64,000 nucleotides of DNA from CAVQEK01 sp963711495 (GCA_963711495.1 CAVQEK010000004.1:2604001-2668000), one strand, 5' to 3'. Numbered from the stretch's first letter, positions 18,833-29,176 are shown. The notes: generated by a model from the sequence alone, not told the origin. Numbers and translations: made by a program.

Positions 18833-19021
18833 TTAGTGGCTGGTGGTTTCAGATTTCCATAGAATTTCCTTTCTGATTGTGAAATCACATTTTTCCTCTC
18901 TTGTGAAATCCTGTTCAATTAACTTTGCTTTGGCACTTCCGAAATAGTTAATACTGTCCGTCAAATCCAGTCCAACGTAAATTTTTCCGTTTGGATAAAT
19001 GATTTTGTAAATGACTTTCAT
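18833..19021 (-). pseudogene. C-terminally truncated GIY-YIG-like protein
   Basis: The 62-residue product starting at the ATG at 19021 opens with MKVIYKIIYPNGKIYVGLD, the GIY-YIG-type strand pair of a small family that also carries the downstream phrases DSINYFGSA and DFTIRKEILW. Full members run about 30-40 residues further; this one stops after SETTSH, so it is probably truncated. Its start codon overlaps the stop of the upstream 140-residue gene (ATGA), so the two form an operon. Nuclease activity is doubtful. Confidence 0.5.
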
Positions 19022-19440
19022 CGAGTTCGTTTTCGTTTTCGCCAATATTTTTGTTTTGGTAATTCGTTTGAAACAATTTGGATTCCTTTATTTCTCAATA
19101 CCATTTCAATTAGTTCTTCGGTCTGATCAAATTGAACAGCTAAGTCTTTAATGGTAACACCTTTGAAATATCTGTCTTGGATTTTTTGTTGATCTGAGTC
19201 TGTTAAGTGTTTTGTTTGAATCTTGTCTGTGGCTGGAATTTTGGCCTGATAATTTTGAAGTACCTTAAGTACATCTGTCAGGATAGTCGGGTTAACTTTA
19301 ATTGTCTGAACACCATCATTTTCATTGCTGATAGTCTGGATGATTTCAATGTACAATTTTCCAATTTCGTGCCTTACCAAGTCAATCAGAAAGGCACTTT
19401 TATCAAATTCAAGTTGAGTCGTTTCAATTATTTCTTTCAT
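19018..19440 (-). CDS. Hypothetical protein with HTH-like C-terminal half
   Basis: I do not recognise this 140-residue protein. Its second half (LTDSDQQKIQDRYFKGVTIKDLAVQFDQ in overall shape: helix, GVTIKDLA turn, helix) looks like a Sigma-70 region 4 or HTH-type DNA-reading unit, and the end is very basic (KYWRKRKRTR). It is translationally coupled by a 4-base overlap to the GIY-YIG-like gene, suggesting a joint DNA-related role. The 350 bases upstream (19,441-19,787) hold no gene that I can support. Confidence 0.55.
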   Translation of the reverse strand: MKEIIETTQLEFDKSAFLIDLVRHEIGKLYIEIIQTISNENDGVQTIKVNPTILTDVLKVLQNYQAKIPATDKIQTKHLTDSDQQKIQDRYFKGVTIKDLAVQFDQTEELIEMVLRNKGIQIVSNELPKQKYWRKRKRTR

Positions 19441-19787
19441 CGGTTACAAAGTCTTTTTAGCAAGACAGAACTTCTTTGTTAAAGTAATAACTATTCCGTT
19501 TATTATACCATATATTACTAAGTTAATCATTTGGTCTAAAAGAGAAATAACTTGCTGACTAACAATCGATATCATTTATAGTGGGTTGAGGAAATTGAGG
19601 TTAAGAAGTTCCTTTACGCACCGCTTTCAATCCCACATTTATTTCCCACTATCAGAATTTACAGAGCACATGGAACTGTATAAGAAATCATTCTTCTATT
19701 ACTTGGTGAGTAGAAAAACTTAGGTAAGCCAGGCCAATCTTTTATGTACTCTCTCCCTGATAAGACATGCTTTGAACTTTACCGAGG

Positions 19788-21944
19788 TCAAAATTTCAAA
19801 TTCAAGTGCTCATAGTAAGCCAGATCATGATCTGGCTTTTGCAGGCCGGATGGCAAAGGCATTTTTGAGAAAGTTTGAAAATAAAGCACGCAGGCGTCAC
19901 GCCAGACTGCGGCATCATGCAATTGTATTTCAAGCAGCGCCCGAACATGTTCAAATCGCTGCTGGTCAATTTTATCTTTCAGGCTGTTCCAGGTATCCTG
20001 AATTTGACGTACTTCGTCTACGCCCAAATAATATCGATGACAGAGTTCGTTCCACAAGGTGCTTCCTGATTTTAATTTGTAAGCCCAGGGAACATGATGG
20101 AACCAAAGCAAAAGATCTTCCGGACAGGACTTAAGGCTGGCAAATTTTTGCGCCGCCGGAGGAAAATACTGACTGACAGCATCACTTCCGGTGGCAGTGC
20201 GGTCAAATCCTATTCCGATGGAATCTGCATTGTGATAATAAACAGCGGTCCAGTCTGCGCGTCCTCCTTCTACCCAGGGCCCGGGCCCGTAGTGATGGCC
20301 TCTCGCCATAATATGGTGTAAACCCAGCGGGGTGCGATAATCTACCGCGGCCTTTCTGGAAAGCATCATCATCGACATGATGGGTCGGAGCACCGTCTCA
20401 TCATTACTGAAAGTCATCCGAATCCATTCTTCGGCGATCGTTTCGGAAGAGAGGTCGTGATTCCAGGCCAACCGGCCATAAGCGTACCAGTTGGCCTGCG
20501 CAAAGGGATGGCCGCACCAATTTCGGTCTGAACCAATATTGGATACCCCGGCAATGCCAGTGGTACTGTAATGGTCCAGACTGCCATCGATTACCTTCGA
20601 TACCAGCGACCCTGGTCCCTTGGCGTAAGTGTCACTGTCAAGGCACTCTTTGTACAAAGGGGCCAGATAGGTGAGATGGATGCCTTGGCCGAGGTATTCC
20701 TGGGTGATTTGGAATTCCATCATAAGTGGTGTGTGGGGCATAGCTCCGAACAAAGGGCTAAAGGGTTCTCTGGGTTGAAAGTCAATAGGGCCGTTTTTTA
20801 CCTGGATCAATACATTTTTTCTGAACTGGCCATCCAGCGGTTTAAACTCCTTGTAAGCCTGTTTCGCACGGTCCTGGTTGGGATCATCCTGGTAAACAAA
20901 AGCACGCCACATCACAATACCCCCAAAAGGTTCGAGTGCATCGGCCAACATATTGGCGCCATCGGCATGTGTTCTGCCATAATTTTGAGGACCTGGCTGT
21001 CCCTCGGAATTGGCTTTCACCAGGAAACCGCCAAAATCCGGTATTAAGCTATAAATCTCAGTTACTTTATTTCTCCACCACTCCTGCACATCAGGATTGA
21101 GCGGATCCGCAGTGGGTAGTTTGCCGATTTCCATGGGAGCGCTAAACCGGGCCGACAGGTATAATTTGATGCCATAAGGCCTGAAAACATCTGCCAGCGC
21201 AGCCACCTTCTTCAAGTAAACTTCTGTGAGGATGGTGGCATTGGCGTTCACATTGTTTAACACCGTGCCATTGATGCCAATAGAAGCATTGGCACGGGCG
21301 TAATCCTTATATCTCGGCCGGTCTTTATATTCCGGTAGTTCCTCCCATTGCCACAGCGACGCACCGGCATATCCCCGCTCTACGCTGCCATTCAGGTTGT
21401 CCCAATGGTTTAGGATGCGATGCTGGATTTTTGGCGAACTTTGGATGTTGAGGTTCGAGATGTCCTGTTCTGTTTGGATCAGCCTCAGAAAATTGAAAAT
21501 CCCATACAAAACACCAATATCATTATTCGCCGCAATTACCAGGCATTTTTTGTTGTTCACCTTGGAATTAAAGATGATATATCCTTCTTCTCCAACGGTT
21601 TTCAACTGATCTCCAAGATTTAAGGAAGCGATCAACGGAGAAGCTTTGGGAGTGCCGGCGAGTATGGTGCCATTTACTGTAAGTGTGCTGGAAATGGAAA
21701 TATTGTTACCCAATAATCCTTCCAAGCCATTGCGAATTTCCTCTCTGGCGACTTCAATGGTAGAAGAACTACCCGCCAATACCACGGATCTGATATTAAT
21801 TCTGTATTCTTTTAATTTCTCCGCATTTTTGATCAAATCATACCGCAGCCAAAGTCGATAGCCGTCTTCGGCAAAGAGTGTTAGGGTGTTGGCGAAGATC
21901 AGTGTAAAGAATGCGATAAGGAAAAAAGTCTTTGATTTAAACAT
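19788..21944 (-). CDS. Alpha-glucuronidase, GH67
   Basis: This secreted 718-residue enzyme removes 4-O-methyl-glucuronic acid from xylan-derived oligosaccharides. The start at 21944 gives a signal peptide (MFKSKTFFLIAFFTLIFANT) followed by YRLWLRYD, the family's N-terminal signature. The likely general acid is the Glu in KANSEGQPGPQ, and the Asp and Glu in DFQPREPFSP and MMEFQITQEY match the other two catalytic acids of GH67. Length fits the family. It shares direction with the GH31 and GH2 genes to its right, from which it is separated by a 1-kb repeat array. Confidence 0.92.
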   Translation of the reverse strand: MFKSKTFFLIAFFTLIFANTLTLFAEDGYRLWLRYDLIKNAEKLKEYRINIRSVVLAGSSSTIEVAREEIRNGLEGLLGNNISISSTLTVNGTILAGTPKASPLIASLNLGDQLKTVGEEGYIIFNSKVNNKKCLVIAANNDIGVLYGIFNFLRLIQTEQDISNLNIQSSPKIQHRILNHWDNLNGSVERGYAGASLWQWEELPEYKDRPRYKDYARANASIGINGTVLNNVNANATILTEVYLKKVAALADVFRPYGIKLYLSARFSAPMEIGKLPTADPLNPDVQEWWRNKVTEIYSLIPDFGGFLVKANSEGQPGPQNYGRTHADGANMLADALEPFGGIVMWRAFVYQDDPNQDRAKQAYKEFKPLDGQFRKNVLIQVKNGPIDFQPREPFSPLFGAMPHTPLMMEFQITQEYLGQGIHLTYLAPLYKECLDSDTYAKGPGSLVSKVIDGSLDHYSTTGIAGVSNIGSDRNWCGHPFAQANWYAYGRLAWNHDLSSETIAEEWIRMTFSNDETVLRPIMSMMMLSRKAAVDYRTPLGLHHIMARGHHYGPGPWVEGGRADWTAVYYHNADSIGIGFDRTATGSDAVSQYFPPAAQKFASLKSCPEDLLLWFHHVPWAYKLKSGSTLWNELCHRYYLGVDEVRQIQDTWNSLKDKIDQQRFEHVRALLEIQLHDAAVWRDACVLYFQTFSKMPLPSGLQKPDHDLAYYEHLNLKF

Positions 21945-22013
21945 GGTTATGAAGTTTATGGACATTATTCTCAATAGTCGGAACCAATATTGGATTTTAA
22001 TTAAAATATCCCA

Positions 22014-23055
22014 ACAGACCAACTTTTCTTTAGCTTAAAAGCAGGCGTTTTTAAAAGAAAATTTGGTTCTGATGATTTTTTGTATTTTCTGGAATACGAA
22101 CCTATCGTGTGCTATTGGAGAGATCGGCGTTTTGGAGCCAAATATCCGTCAGACGGCTGATCATCCACCGTCCAAATCAATGTCTCTATGGAGCCACCGG
22201 ACGGAAGCAGTACTCCCCGTCCGACGGAGGTCCCCGTCCGACCAAAGCCCCCGTCCGACCGTTAGCATGCTTTGCGCGAAAGAGACGGTCAGACGGGTTC
22301 TTGGAGAGATCGGCGTTTTGGAGCCAAATATCCGTCAGACGGCTGATCATCCACCGTCTAAATCAATGTCTCTATGGAGCCGTCGGACGGAAGCAGTACT
22401 TCCCGTCCGACAGCCCCCGTCCGACGCAAAGCCCCCGTCCGACCAAAGCCCCCGTCCAACCAAATCCCCCGTCCGACCGTTAGCATGCTTTGCGCGAAAG
22501 AGACGGTCAGACGGGTTCTTGGAGAGATCGGCATTTTGGAGCCAAATATCCGTCAGACGGCTGATCATCCACCGCCCAAATCAACGTCTCTATGGAGCCG
22601 TCGGACGGAAGCAGTACTCCCCGTCCGACGGAGCTCCCCGTCCAACCAAATCCCCCGTCCGACCGTTAGCATGCTTTGCGCGAAAGAGGCGGTCAGACGG
22701 GTTCTTGGAGAGATCGGCAGTTAGGAGCCAAATATCCGTCAGACGACTGATCATCCACCGCCCAAATCAGCGTCTCTATGGAGCCGTCGGACGGAAGCAG
22801 TACTCCCCGTCCGACGGAGGTCCCCGTCCGACCAAACGTCCGACCAAAGCCCCCGTCCGACCGTTAGCATGCTTTGCGCGAAAGAGACGGTCAGACGGGT
22901 TCTTGGAGAGATCGGCATTTTGGAGCCAAATATCCGTCAGACGGCTGATCATCCACCGCCCAAATCAGTGTCTCTATGGAGCCGCCGGACGGAATATATC
23001 AATAGACCAACTTTTTGTCTGCTTAAAAGCAGGTATATCCAAAAGGAAATTTAAT
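22014..23055. repeat. GTCCGAC-rich tandem repeat array flanked by a 50-bp direct repeat
   Basis: Five units start with GGAGAGATCGGC at 22117, 22303, 22521, 22707 and 22905, spaced 186, 218, 186 and 198 bases; the last is partial. Each has CCGTCGGACGG and CCGTCCGACGG around AAGCAGTACTCC (an 11-bp inverted repeat), a run of CCCCGTCCGACC-type 12-mers whose number varies, and GCATGCTTTGCGCG. The array is bounded by two diverged copies of a sequence containing AGACCAACTTTT and GCTTAAAAGCAGG (22014-22067 and 23000-23055). It is GC-richer than its surroundings. Long open frames across it are a consequence of the repeat and are not genes. Confidence 0.9.
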
Positions 23056-23082
23056 CATATTCACTAATAACAGGCAAACAAT

Positions 23083-23109
23083 TAAAAAAGCCAGAAATTC
23101 ATTTCTGGC
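23083..23109 (-). terminator. Rho-independent terminator of the GH31 gene
   Basis: On the minus strand GCCAGAAAT and ATTTCTGGC form a 9-bp stem followed by a T run (the A run at 23083-23089). It lies 33 bases beyond the GH31 stop codon, so the alpha-glucuronidase gene beyond the repeats probably has its own promoter. Confidence 0.8.
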
Positions 23110-23141
23110 TTCCGGGGCATTTACCTGAATAATTATCCCGA

Positions 23142-25559
23142 CTATTTGATAAAGTCACTGTAAGATTCCACATTCCACTTCACCTTGCCGCCCAAAGGAT
23201 CGGTTGTTAATTGGAAATTATTGCCTTTTTTGTCTACGCTGATTTTATGGAGCACATTATCTGAAGGCAGGCAAACCAGGCCTTTGGCTGTGGTTATATC
23301 TGATTCGAATACTTCCAGTTCCAGTTTAGACCAGTCCATATCCATGGTCGACTGGGCAAGCTTGATATGAGGAATGACCGAGCCGCTAAGCACCAACATG
23401 ACCACCGGGATCTTTCCGGCTTTGATATGATGCCAACCGCCGGAAAACTCCTTCCCGCTTTGGTAATCGATCCATTTTCCAGGAGGCAGATAGACATCCC
23501 GTTCAAAGGTGCTATCCTGCAGTAAAGGTGCTACTAATATATCGGAACCGAACAGGTATTCATCATCGATCTGCCATGATCCCGGATCGTCGGGAAATTC
23601 TACAAAAAGTGCCCGCAGCATGGGTAGTCCCCGTTCCGAGCAATCTTTGGCCTGAGCATAGATATAAGGCATCAGTTGATATTTCAGATCTACATCCAAC
23701 CGGAATTCATCGGTAAAAGTTTTGCCGTACTCCCAGGGTTCTTTTGGTGGCGCTCCATGGCACCTGCTGTGGGAGGAGAGCATACCGAATGGCATCCATC
23801 GACGATACACATCTTCCGGAGTTTTCAATACAAACCCGCCAATATCATGGCTCCAGAATGAGAATCCGCACAATCCAAAGGACAACCCAGCCCTGAGCGT
23901 CGCTGCCATAGCGGTGGAAGTATTGGCGGCGTCGCCACCCCAATGCAGGGGAAATCGCTGGCTGCCGGCCCAGGCACTGCGTGCCCAGATGATGTTGTCT
24001 CCGGTGATCTCTCTGGTAATATCAGCGGCGGCCTTGTTGTACCGCAATGGGTAAAGGTTATGTTCATAAAATCCGGATCTTCCTGAATGGTACCAGCCAT
24101 CAGGAGGCGCGGCTTCTCCAAAATCCACCTTTATGGCGCCAACTCCCATTTTTAGCAAGGAGGCCAGATGGTCCTGGTACCAGGTCACAGTCTGTGGATT
24201 GGAGAAATCGAGGATGGCGTCATCATAGGGCAGGTTGCCTTTTTCGTCTTTCACATAGAGCTTCTTCCGGACAATTTCAGGAAATAATTTGTTTTTCGGA
24301 ACGAAATAGGGTAACTGCCAAAGCGATATATGAAAACCTTCGTTTTTCAGGTCGCTGATCATTTTTTCAGGATCGTTGAACCGTGAGGTGGAAAATTCGT
24401 AATCGCAGCGCCAATCGGTTTCAAACCAACCAACGTCCAGGTGGATCACGTCGCTGGGTATTTTATAGTCGCGAAGTTTAGTGGCAACATCACGAACTTG
24501 TTCTTCTGAGGAATAGGTAATGCGGCTCATCCATAAACCAAATGACCACAACGGCGGCATGGGTGACTTACCGGTGAGGTCGGTATATTCGTTGAGAATG
24601 TCTTTGGGTTTGCCCAGGAAAACAAAGATATCTACCACATTGTCGCCGATCATCAACGTGTTGGTGGCATTGAATGAGTGGCCGAAATCACAGGTTATTG
24701 GCGTGGAGGTGTGCATAAACATGCCGTAGCCACGACTGCTGAGGAAAAAAGGAATGGGTTTGTACATTTCGCGGTTTTGTACGCCGTTGGCGTCATCGGT
24801 CCATAAAACTTCTTTCTGACCGCGCTTATTGAATTGGGTGAAGGACTCTCCGCAACCAAAGATCTTTTCTTCCGGAGAAAGCGAGAATACGGCAGCCACG
24901 CTTCGCGAATAATCGGAAGATCGGCGCACGAATGAAAACGGTACCACCGGAGTATAGGTACCGTTGTTATCGCTGGAATGATTGGTACTTGTCAGAAGGC
25001 GCCCCTGTTCATCCCTGAATTCCACATGCCAGGGATAAGTGGTGATCGTGACTGATCCGTGAGGACCGGTATATTTATATCCTCCTGGAATTTTAGTGTA
25101 TTTCCAGGATTTATCGAGATATGGCGGCTGTTTGACCAACATTAATGTATCTTTTTCCGGTCTGGCTTCAAACCCGGTCAGCATGTGGATTCTTACGGTT
25201 CTGTCGGAAACAAATTCGATGGAGAAGGGCAGAACAGGATTAATAGGGTATTCAATCTGCGGAAAAACATTGCCCTGATGGGGCTGCAATGTAGCCAGTT
25301 CATTGTTGAAGGCCATCCGCTTAAAATAGCGCGCCCGCAACCACTTCACGTGACCCGTTCCCGTTTGCGGGTCAAAATCCGTCAGGCTGTCTGCGAGGTA
25401 ATAGGTATTGGTAAAATCCCGGAAATCTCCGCTGATATCCACCGGTTCATTAATCAGTTTGAATTTCTGGGCACTCACCAGCAACGACATCAAAAGCAGC
25501 ATCGCCAAAGTGCCGGTGATTTTTAAAAGTTTAGAAAGCAAGGAGTGATCTCGGATCAT
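23142..25559 (-). CDS. GH31 glycosidase, probable alpha-xylosidase
   Basis: This 805-residue exported enzyme has a signal peptide ending near LLVSAQ. The catalytic nucleophile is the Asp in AIKVDFGEAAP, very like KTDFGE of the alpha-xylosidase YicI. The acid/base Asp is in HWGGDAANTST, and FWSHDIGGF is the conserved GH31 phrase. The DFGE context favours alpha-xylosidase over alpha-glucosidase. Together with GH67 and GH2 neighbours it would strip side chains from xylan or xyloglucan oligosaccharides. The exact specificity is inferred. Confidence 0.88.
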   Translation of the reverse strand: MIRDHSLLSKLLKITGTLAMLLLMSLLVSAQKFKLINEPVDISGDFRDFTNTYYLADSLTDFDPQTGTGHVKWLRARYFKRMAFNNELATLQPHQGNVFPQIEYPINPVLPFSIEFVSDRTVRIHMLTGFEARPEKDTLMLVKQPPYLDKSWKYTKIPGGYKYTGPHGSVTITTYPWHVEFRDEQGRLLTSTNHSSDNNGTYTPVVPFSFVRRSSDYSRSVAAVFSLSPEEKIFGCGESFTQFNKRGQKEVLWTDDANGVQNREMYKPIPFFLSSRGYGMFMHTSTPITCDFGHSFNATNTLMIGDNVVDIFVFLGKPKDILNEYTDLTGKSPMPPLWSFGLWMSRITYSSEEQVRDVATKLRDYKIPSDVIHLDVGWFETDWRCDYEFSTSRFNDPEKMISDLKNEGFHISLWQLPYFVPKNKLFPEIVRKKLYVKDEKGNLPYDDAILDFSNPQTVTWYQDHLASLLKMGVGAIKVDFGEAAPPDGWYHSGRSGFYEHNLYPLRYNKAAADITREITGDNIIWARSAWAGSQRFPLHWGGDAANTSTAMAATLRAGLSFGLCGFSFWSHDIGGFVLKTPEDVYRRWMPFGMLSSHSRCHGAPPKEPWEYGKTFTDEFRLDVDLKYQLMPYIYAQAKDCSERGLPMLRALFVEFPDDPGSWQIDDEYLFGSDILVAPLLQDSTFERDVYLPPGKWIDYQSGKEFSGGWHHIKAGKIPVVMLVLSGSVIPHIKLAQSTMDMDWSKLELEVFESDITTAKGLVCLPSDNVLHKISVDKKGNNFQLTTDPLGGKVKWNVESYSDFIK

Positions 25560-25965
25560 AATTTTAGAGGTTTAAGATTAGTGTTTGAATATAATTTTAT
25601 GTGACATCAAAAAAAATGTATAAAACCAAAAAATGAGCAAAGATGGTTATGTTGGCTAATGTTCATGAAGCCATCAATACCATTTAATTGTAAAGACAAC
25701 GAAAAAGTCATTTTCCCTTAATACTGCAGTGCATTTAAGGGAATTATTATGGAGGAGGGATTGAAAATGGGCCTGATATTCACGAAACCTGACTATTGCT
25801 CGAGCCAGTGGCCTTAATCCAATAATAATTAACCACGCGCTGATCTATCGTGAAAACGAGAATCAGCGGGACAATGGGGCCAAATATGTAATTTTAAATT
25901 TCTATTCGCAACCATTTGTGTCCATCACGTGTCATAATAAGTGGTTGAATTAAATTTTTAGTATC
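25560..25965. other. Intergenic region
   Basis: This 406-base AT-rich region separates the leftward GH31 gene from the rightward lipoprotein gene. It must hold two divergent promoters, but I see no clear boxes, RNA structure or gene. Confidence 0.5.
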
Positions 25966-26478
25966 ATGAAATCATTTAAGTTTTTATTTGGATTGCTCCC
26001 GCTTCTTTTTATGAGTTGTGGGGATAATGATTTAGATCCTGCAATAAAAGGTCTGGAACTAAATTTAATGGTCCTCGATAAAGATGGAAACCAAAGTTTT
26101 CAATTTGGTCCCGAAGCAGATATAACATTGGCACTAAAAGCGATTAATCATTCGAAAGATACATTGGAACTGAGCGATTATTATAACTTTTGCGATTTGG
26201 CTAATGATAATGAGGAATTTTTTTTAGTATATAAAGAAACTCAATTAAATGATTTGATTCCGATTGGGAGACCGTTTGAGACACCTGTTAGTTGTATTAA
26301 AATAAATTTGCCGATTTTTATACCTCTACCTCCGCAAAGTGAACTTTATATCGCCAAGGTAAGATGGCTTGATAACCCAAATAATTCTCCTTTAAAACAA
26401 GGTATATATTTTTCTGCATTTGAAATTAAATGGGGCGGTAAAACTTTTACTCCGGAAGTAAGATTCACAATCAAATAA
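25966..26478 (+). CDS. Hypothetical lipoprotein
   Basis: This 170-residue protein has a lipoprotein signal peptide (MKSFKFLFGLLPLLFMSC). The mature part is beta-rich, with a two-cysteine pair (NFCDLAN and VSCIKIN) that could form a disulfide, and it looks Ig-like. It is not recognised. It is convergent with the GH2 gene, 20 bases away, so a functional link with the hemicellulases is not implied. Confidence 0.65.
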   Translation: MKSFKFLFGLLPLLFMSCGDNDLDPAIKGLELNLMVLDKDGNQSFQFGPEADITLALKAINHSKDTLELSDYYNFCDLANDNEEFFLVYKETQLNDLIPIGRPFETPVSCIKINLPIFIPLPPQSELYIAKVRWLDNPNNSPLKQGIYFSAFEIKWGGKTFTPEVRFTIK

Positions 26479-26497
26479 TCCCAATAAAATTAAACCC

Positions 26498-28915
26498 TTA
26501 CTTTTGTTTCGTCACAATTTCCACAGACGCCCCTTCCAACCCATCCGAACTGGCTTTTAGCGTGATGGTTCCGCTTTTATCTGCAGATTGGATCACGGCA
26601 AGGCACAAGCCATTGAACGCTTTATGGTGATTGGCTTTGAAGGATTCGTGGCTGGTTTGAAGGCCATTATCTACACCAACGATTGCTCCTTCACCCGAAA
26701 TATCAAAATTCACCAGGTTATCAGCATGCGGCACGACCGTACCATCTTTGTCAACGATTTTCACAGTGACAAAGGAAAGGTCGCTGCCATCTGCTTTAAT
26801 GTCAGAACGGTCGGCAGAGAGGATGATTTTGGCTGGCCCTCCGGCAGTTTTCACTTCATCGGCAGCAAACTCTTTTCCGTCCTTTCGCCCGACGGCTTTT
26901 AACGTGCCCGGTGAAAATGGAACGCGCCACATCAAATGCAGGTCATCACCGGTTTTTTCTTTTGTGCCCAACGATTGGTTGTTGAGGAAAAGTTCAACTT
27001 CTTCGGCATTTGTATACACCCAGACGTCCACCGTATCGCCTTCACTCCAGTTCCAGTGTGGGAATAGATGCAAAACAGGCTTATCGGTCCATTCACTTTG
27101 ATACATGTAATAAGCATCTTTCGGAAACCCCGCCAGGTCAACAATGCCAAAGTAGGAACTGCGGGCCGGCCACGAATAGGGGGTGGGCTCGCCCAAATAA
27201 TCGAAACCGGTCCAGATAAACATGCCGGAAAGGAAGTCATATTTTTTGATCACTTTCCAGCTTTCTTCATGGGTTGATCCCCAGGGGGTCGAACAATTAT
27301 CATAAGAAGAACACGTAAAATCGGGATTACCTGTAAATGGCTTGTCCCATCGAATTGGCCACCTTCTGATGCTGTCGGAAGGCATATCGTAATGCCCGCG
27401 TGTTGCCAGCGCTGAGGTAGTTTCAGAAGCGGTGAAAGTACCTCCGGGAAACATTTCCGGCAGAGAGTCATAAACTTGTTGATGGTAGTTGGTGCCGATC
27501 ACATCCAGTGCGCCCGACCGGATGATGAAATTATTGGGGCTTACCCCATTGCATGCAGAGGTAATGGGTCTGGTTGTATCGAGGTTTTTAACGATACCGG
27601 CCAATTCACGGGCAATCGGAATGCCGGTGCTGTCCCATTGTTCTATTATTTCGTTGCCGATGCTCCACAGTATTACGCTGGGGTGATTGCGATCGCGCAA
27701 TACGAGGTCTTCGAGGTCCCGTTTGTGCCACTGATCCCAGTCGAGGTGATAGTCATACTTGGTCTTTTGCATTTTCCACATGTCAAATGCTTCGTCCATC
27801 ACCACAAAGCCCATTTTATCACACAAGTCAAGCAGCTCCGGAGCGGGAGGATTGTGAGAGGTGCGTATGCCGTTGCAGCCCATCGCTTTCAGTATTTCCA
27901 GTTGCCGCTCCAGCGCCCGGGTGTTGATGGCGGCGCCGAGGCATCCCAGATCGTGATGATCGCAAACCCCAAGTATCTTTACTTGTTCATCATTGATTAT
28001 GAAACCCTTTTCTTTGTCAAAACTAAAAGAACGAATGCCGAATGGCGTTTCATATTCATCTTCAATTTTACCATTGATTTCTACTTGTGATACGGCCTTG
28101 TATAAATTGGGATGATCAATGGACCACAATATGGGTTGGTCTACCTGCAGTCCTTGAATGATTGCTGTGGTGCTGTCTTTCAAGACCAGCGCTTTGGAAC
28201 TGATGTTGCCAACTTGTTTATTTTCATTATCATAGATCAGGGTATTGATCGTGACGTTTTTATCTTCCGTGTCAGCATTGCGCACGGTGGTTTGAATACT
28301 GATTTCTGCAGATTGACCGCTAATTTCAGGTGTTGTGATAAAGGTACCCCAATGATCGATGTGTATTTTGTTTGCCTTCACCAGCCACACATTTCGGTAA
28401 ATGCCGCTGCCGGAATACCAGCGGGAGTTTGGCTGCTGGGAATTATCCACTTTTACGGCGATGATATTGTTTTCAGTACCGTACTTGAGGTAAGGGGTCA
28501 ATTCATAGCGAAATGAACTGTATCCGTATGGTCGCTTACCGAGATATTGTCCATTAATCCAGACTTCACTGTTGCGATACACGCCATCAAAATCGATATA
28601 AAACACTTTGTCCTGATCGCTTGCTGAAACTTTAAAGGCTTTTCGATACCATCCGATACCACCTGGCAATGCCCCACCGCCCGGTGTAGCCGGATTGTCT
28701 TTGCTGAACTGGCCTTCTACGCTCCAGTCATGCGGCAAATTCAGGGAACGCCATTCAGCGTCATCCAGGCCTGGTTGCTGTCCGTCAGGCACATCACCAA
28801 GGTGAAAATGCCAGCCTCGATCAAAGTTTTCCCTCGACCGGCTGGTTTGGGATGAACATGACATCAGGCTGAGAAAGATATAGGAGGCGAAAGAAAAGTA
28901 CAGGATGTTTTTCAT
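26498..28915 (-). CDS. GH2 beta-galactosidase-like lipoprotein
   Basis: Starting at 28915, this 805-residue protein opens with a lipoprotein signal (FLSLMSC), then the GH2 sugar-binding domain (NLPHDWSVEGQF), the Ig-like domain, and the TIM barrel. The acid/base Glu is in LWSIGNEIIEQWD, and the nucleophile is probably the Glu in TASETTSAL. The DUF4982-type C-terminal domains follow. Such enzymes act as beta-galactosidases or related glycosidases. The lipid anchor places it on a membrane facing out of the cytoplasm. Neighbouring GH31 and GH67 genes indicate plant hemicellulose as the food source. Confidence 0.88.
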   Translation of the reverse strand: MKNILYFSFASYIFLSLMSCSSQTSRSRENFDRGWHFHLGDVPDGQQPGLDDAEWRSLNLPHDWSVEGQFSKDNPATPGGGALPGGIGWYRKAFKVSASDQDKVFYIDFDGVYRNSEVWINGQYLGKRPYGYSSFRYELTPYLKYGTENNIIAVKVDNSQQPNSRWYSGSGIYRNVWLVKANKIHIDHWGTFITTPEISGQSAEISIQTTVRNADTEDKNVTINTLIYDNENKQVGNISSKALVLKDSTTAIIQGLQVDQPILWSIDHPNLYKAVSQVEINGKIEDEYETPFGIRSFSFDKEKGFIINDEQVKILGVCDHHDLGCLGAAINTRALERQLEILKAMGCNGIRTSHNPPAPELLDLCDKMGFVVMDEAFDMWKMQKTKYDYHLDWDQWHKRDLEDLVLRDRNHPSVILWSIGNEIIEQWDSTGIPIARELAGIVKNLDTTRPITSACNGVSPNNFIIRSGALDVIGTNYHQQVYDSLPEMFPGGTFTASETTSALATRGHYDMPSDSIRRWPIRWDKPFTGNPDFTCSSYDNCSTPWGSTHEESWKVIKKYDFLSGMFIWTGFDYLGEPTPYSWPARSSYFGIVDLAGFPKDAYYMYQSEWTDKPVLHLFPHWNWSEGDTVDVWVYTNAEEVELFLNNQSLGTKEKTGDDLHLMWRVPFSPGTLKAVGRKDGKEFAADEVKTAGGPAKIILSADRSDIKADGSDLSFVTVKIVDKDGTVVPHADNLVNFDISGEGAIVGVDNGLQTSHESFKANHHKAFNGLCLAVIQSADKSGTITLKASSDGLEGASVEIVTKQK

Positions 28916-29176
28916 GATAAAATGATTAAAAAATTGACCGTTCAATTTATGGTTTTTTGGAGAGCAATCAAATTATTGATTCGGGATTCAGTAGGTAAAA
29001 AAACAAATATCAAAGGTGTGGCTGTGTTAAATCTTGTTAAAAAACCAGCACCACCGACTACTGCTTTTGAAGATCACGAGAATTATCAGGAACTTATACC
29101 TGTTAAAAATATTTTTACCCAGGCAACCGATCAGTTAAGGATCGGGTTCCTTCCAATGAATACCAAATAATTTCCA

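Noticed and set aside
19500..19700. 33-codon frame (VEEIEVKKFLYAPLSIPH...) in the gap before GH67
   Set aside because: Too short, no start, no relatives known to me; likely chance.
22063..23067. 334-codon open frame and other long frames across the GTCCGAC repeats
   Set aside because: Several overlapping frames are open at once because the unit is repeated, there is no signal, domain or typical codon use, and the translation just repeats the unit.
28922..29170. 82-codon frame before the ECF sigma gene
   Set aside because: No recognisable domain, overlaps the likely divergent promoter region between GH2 and sigma genes, and content looks random.
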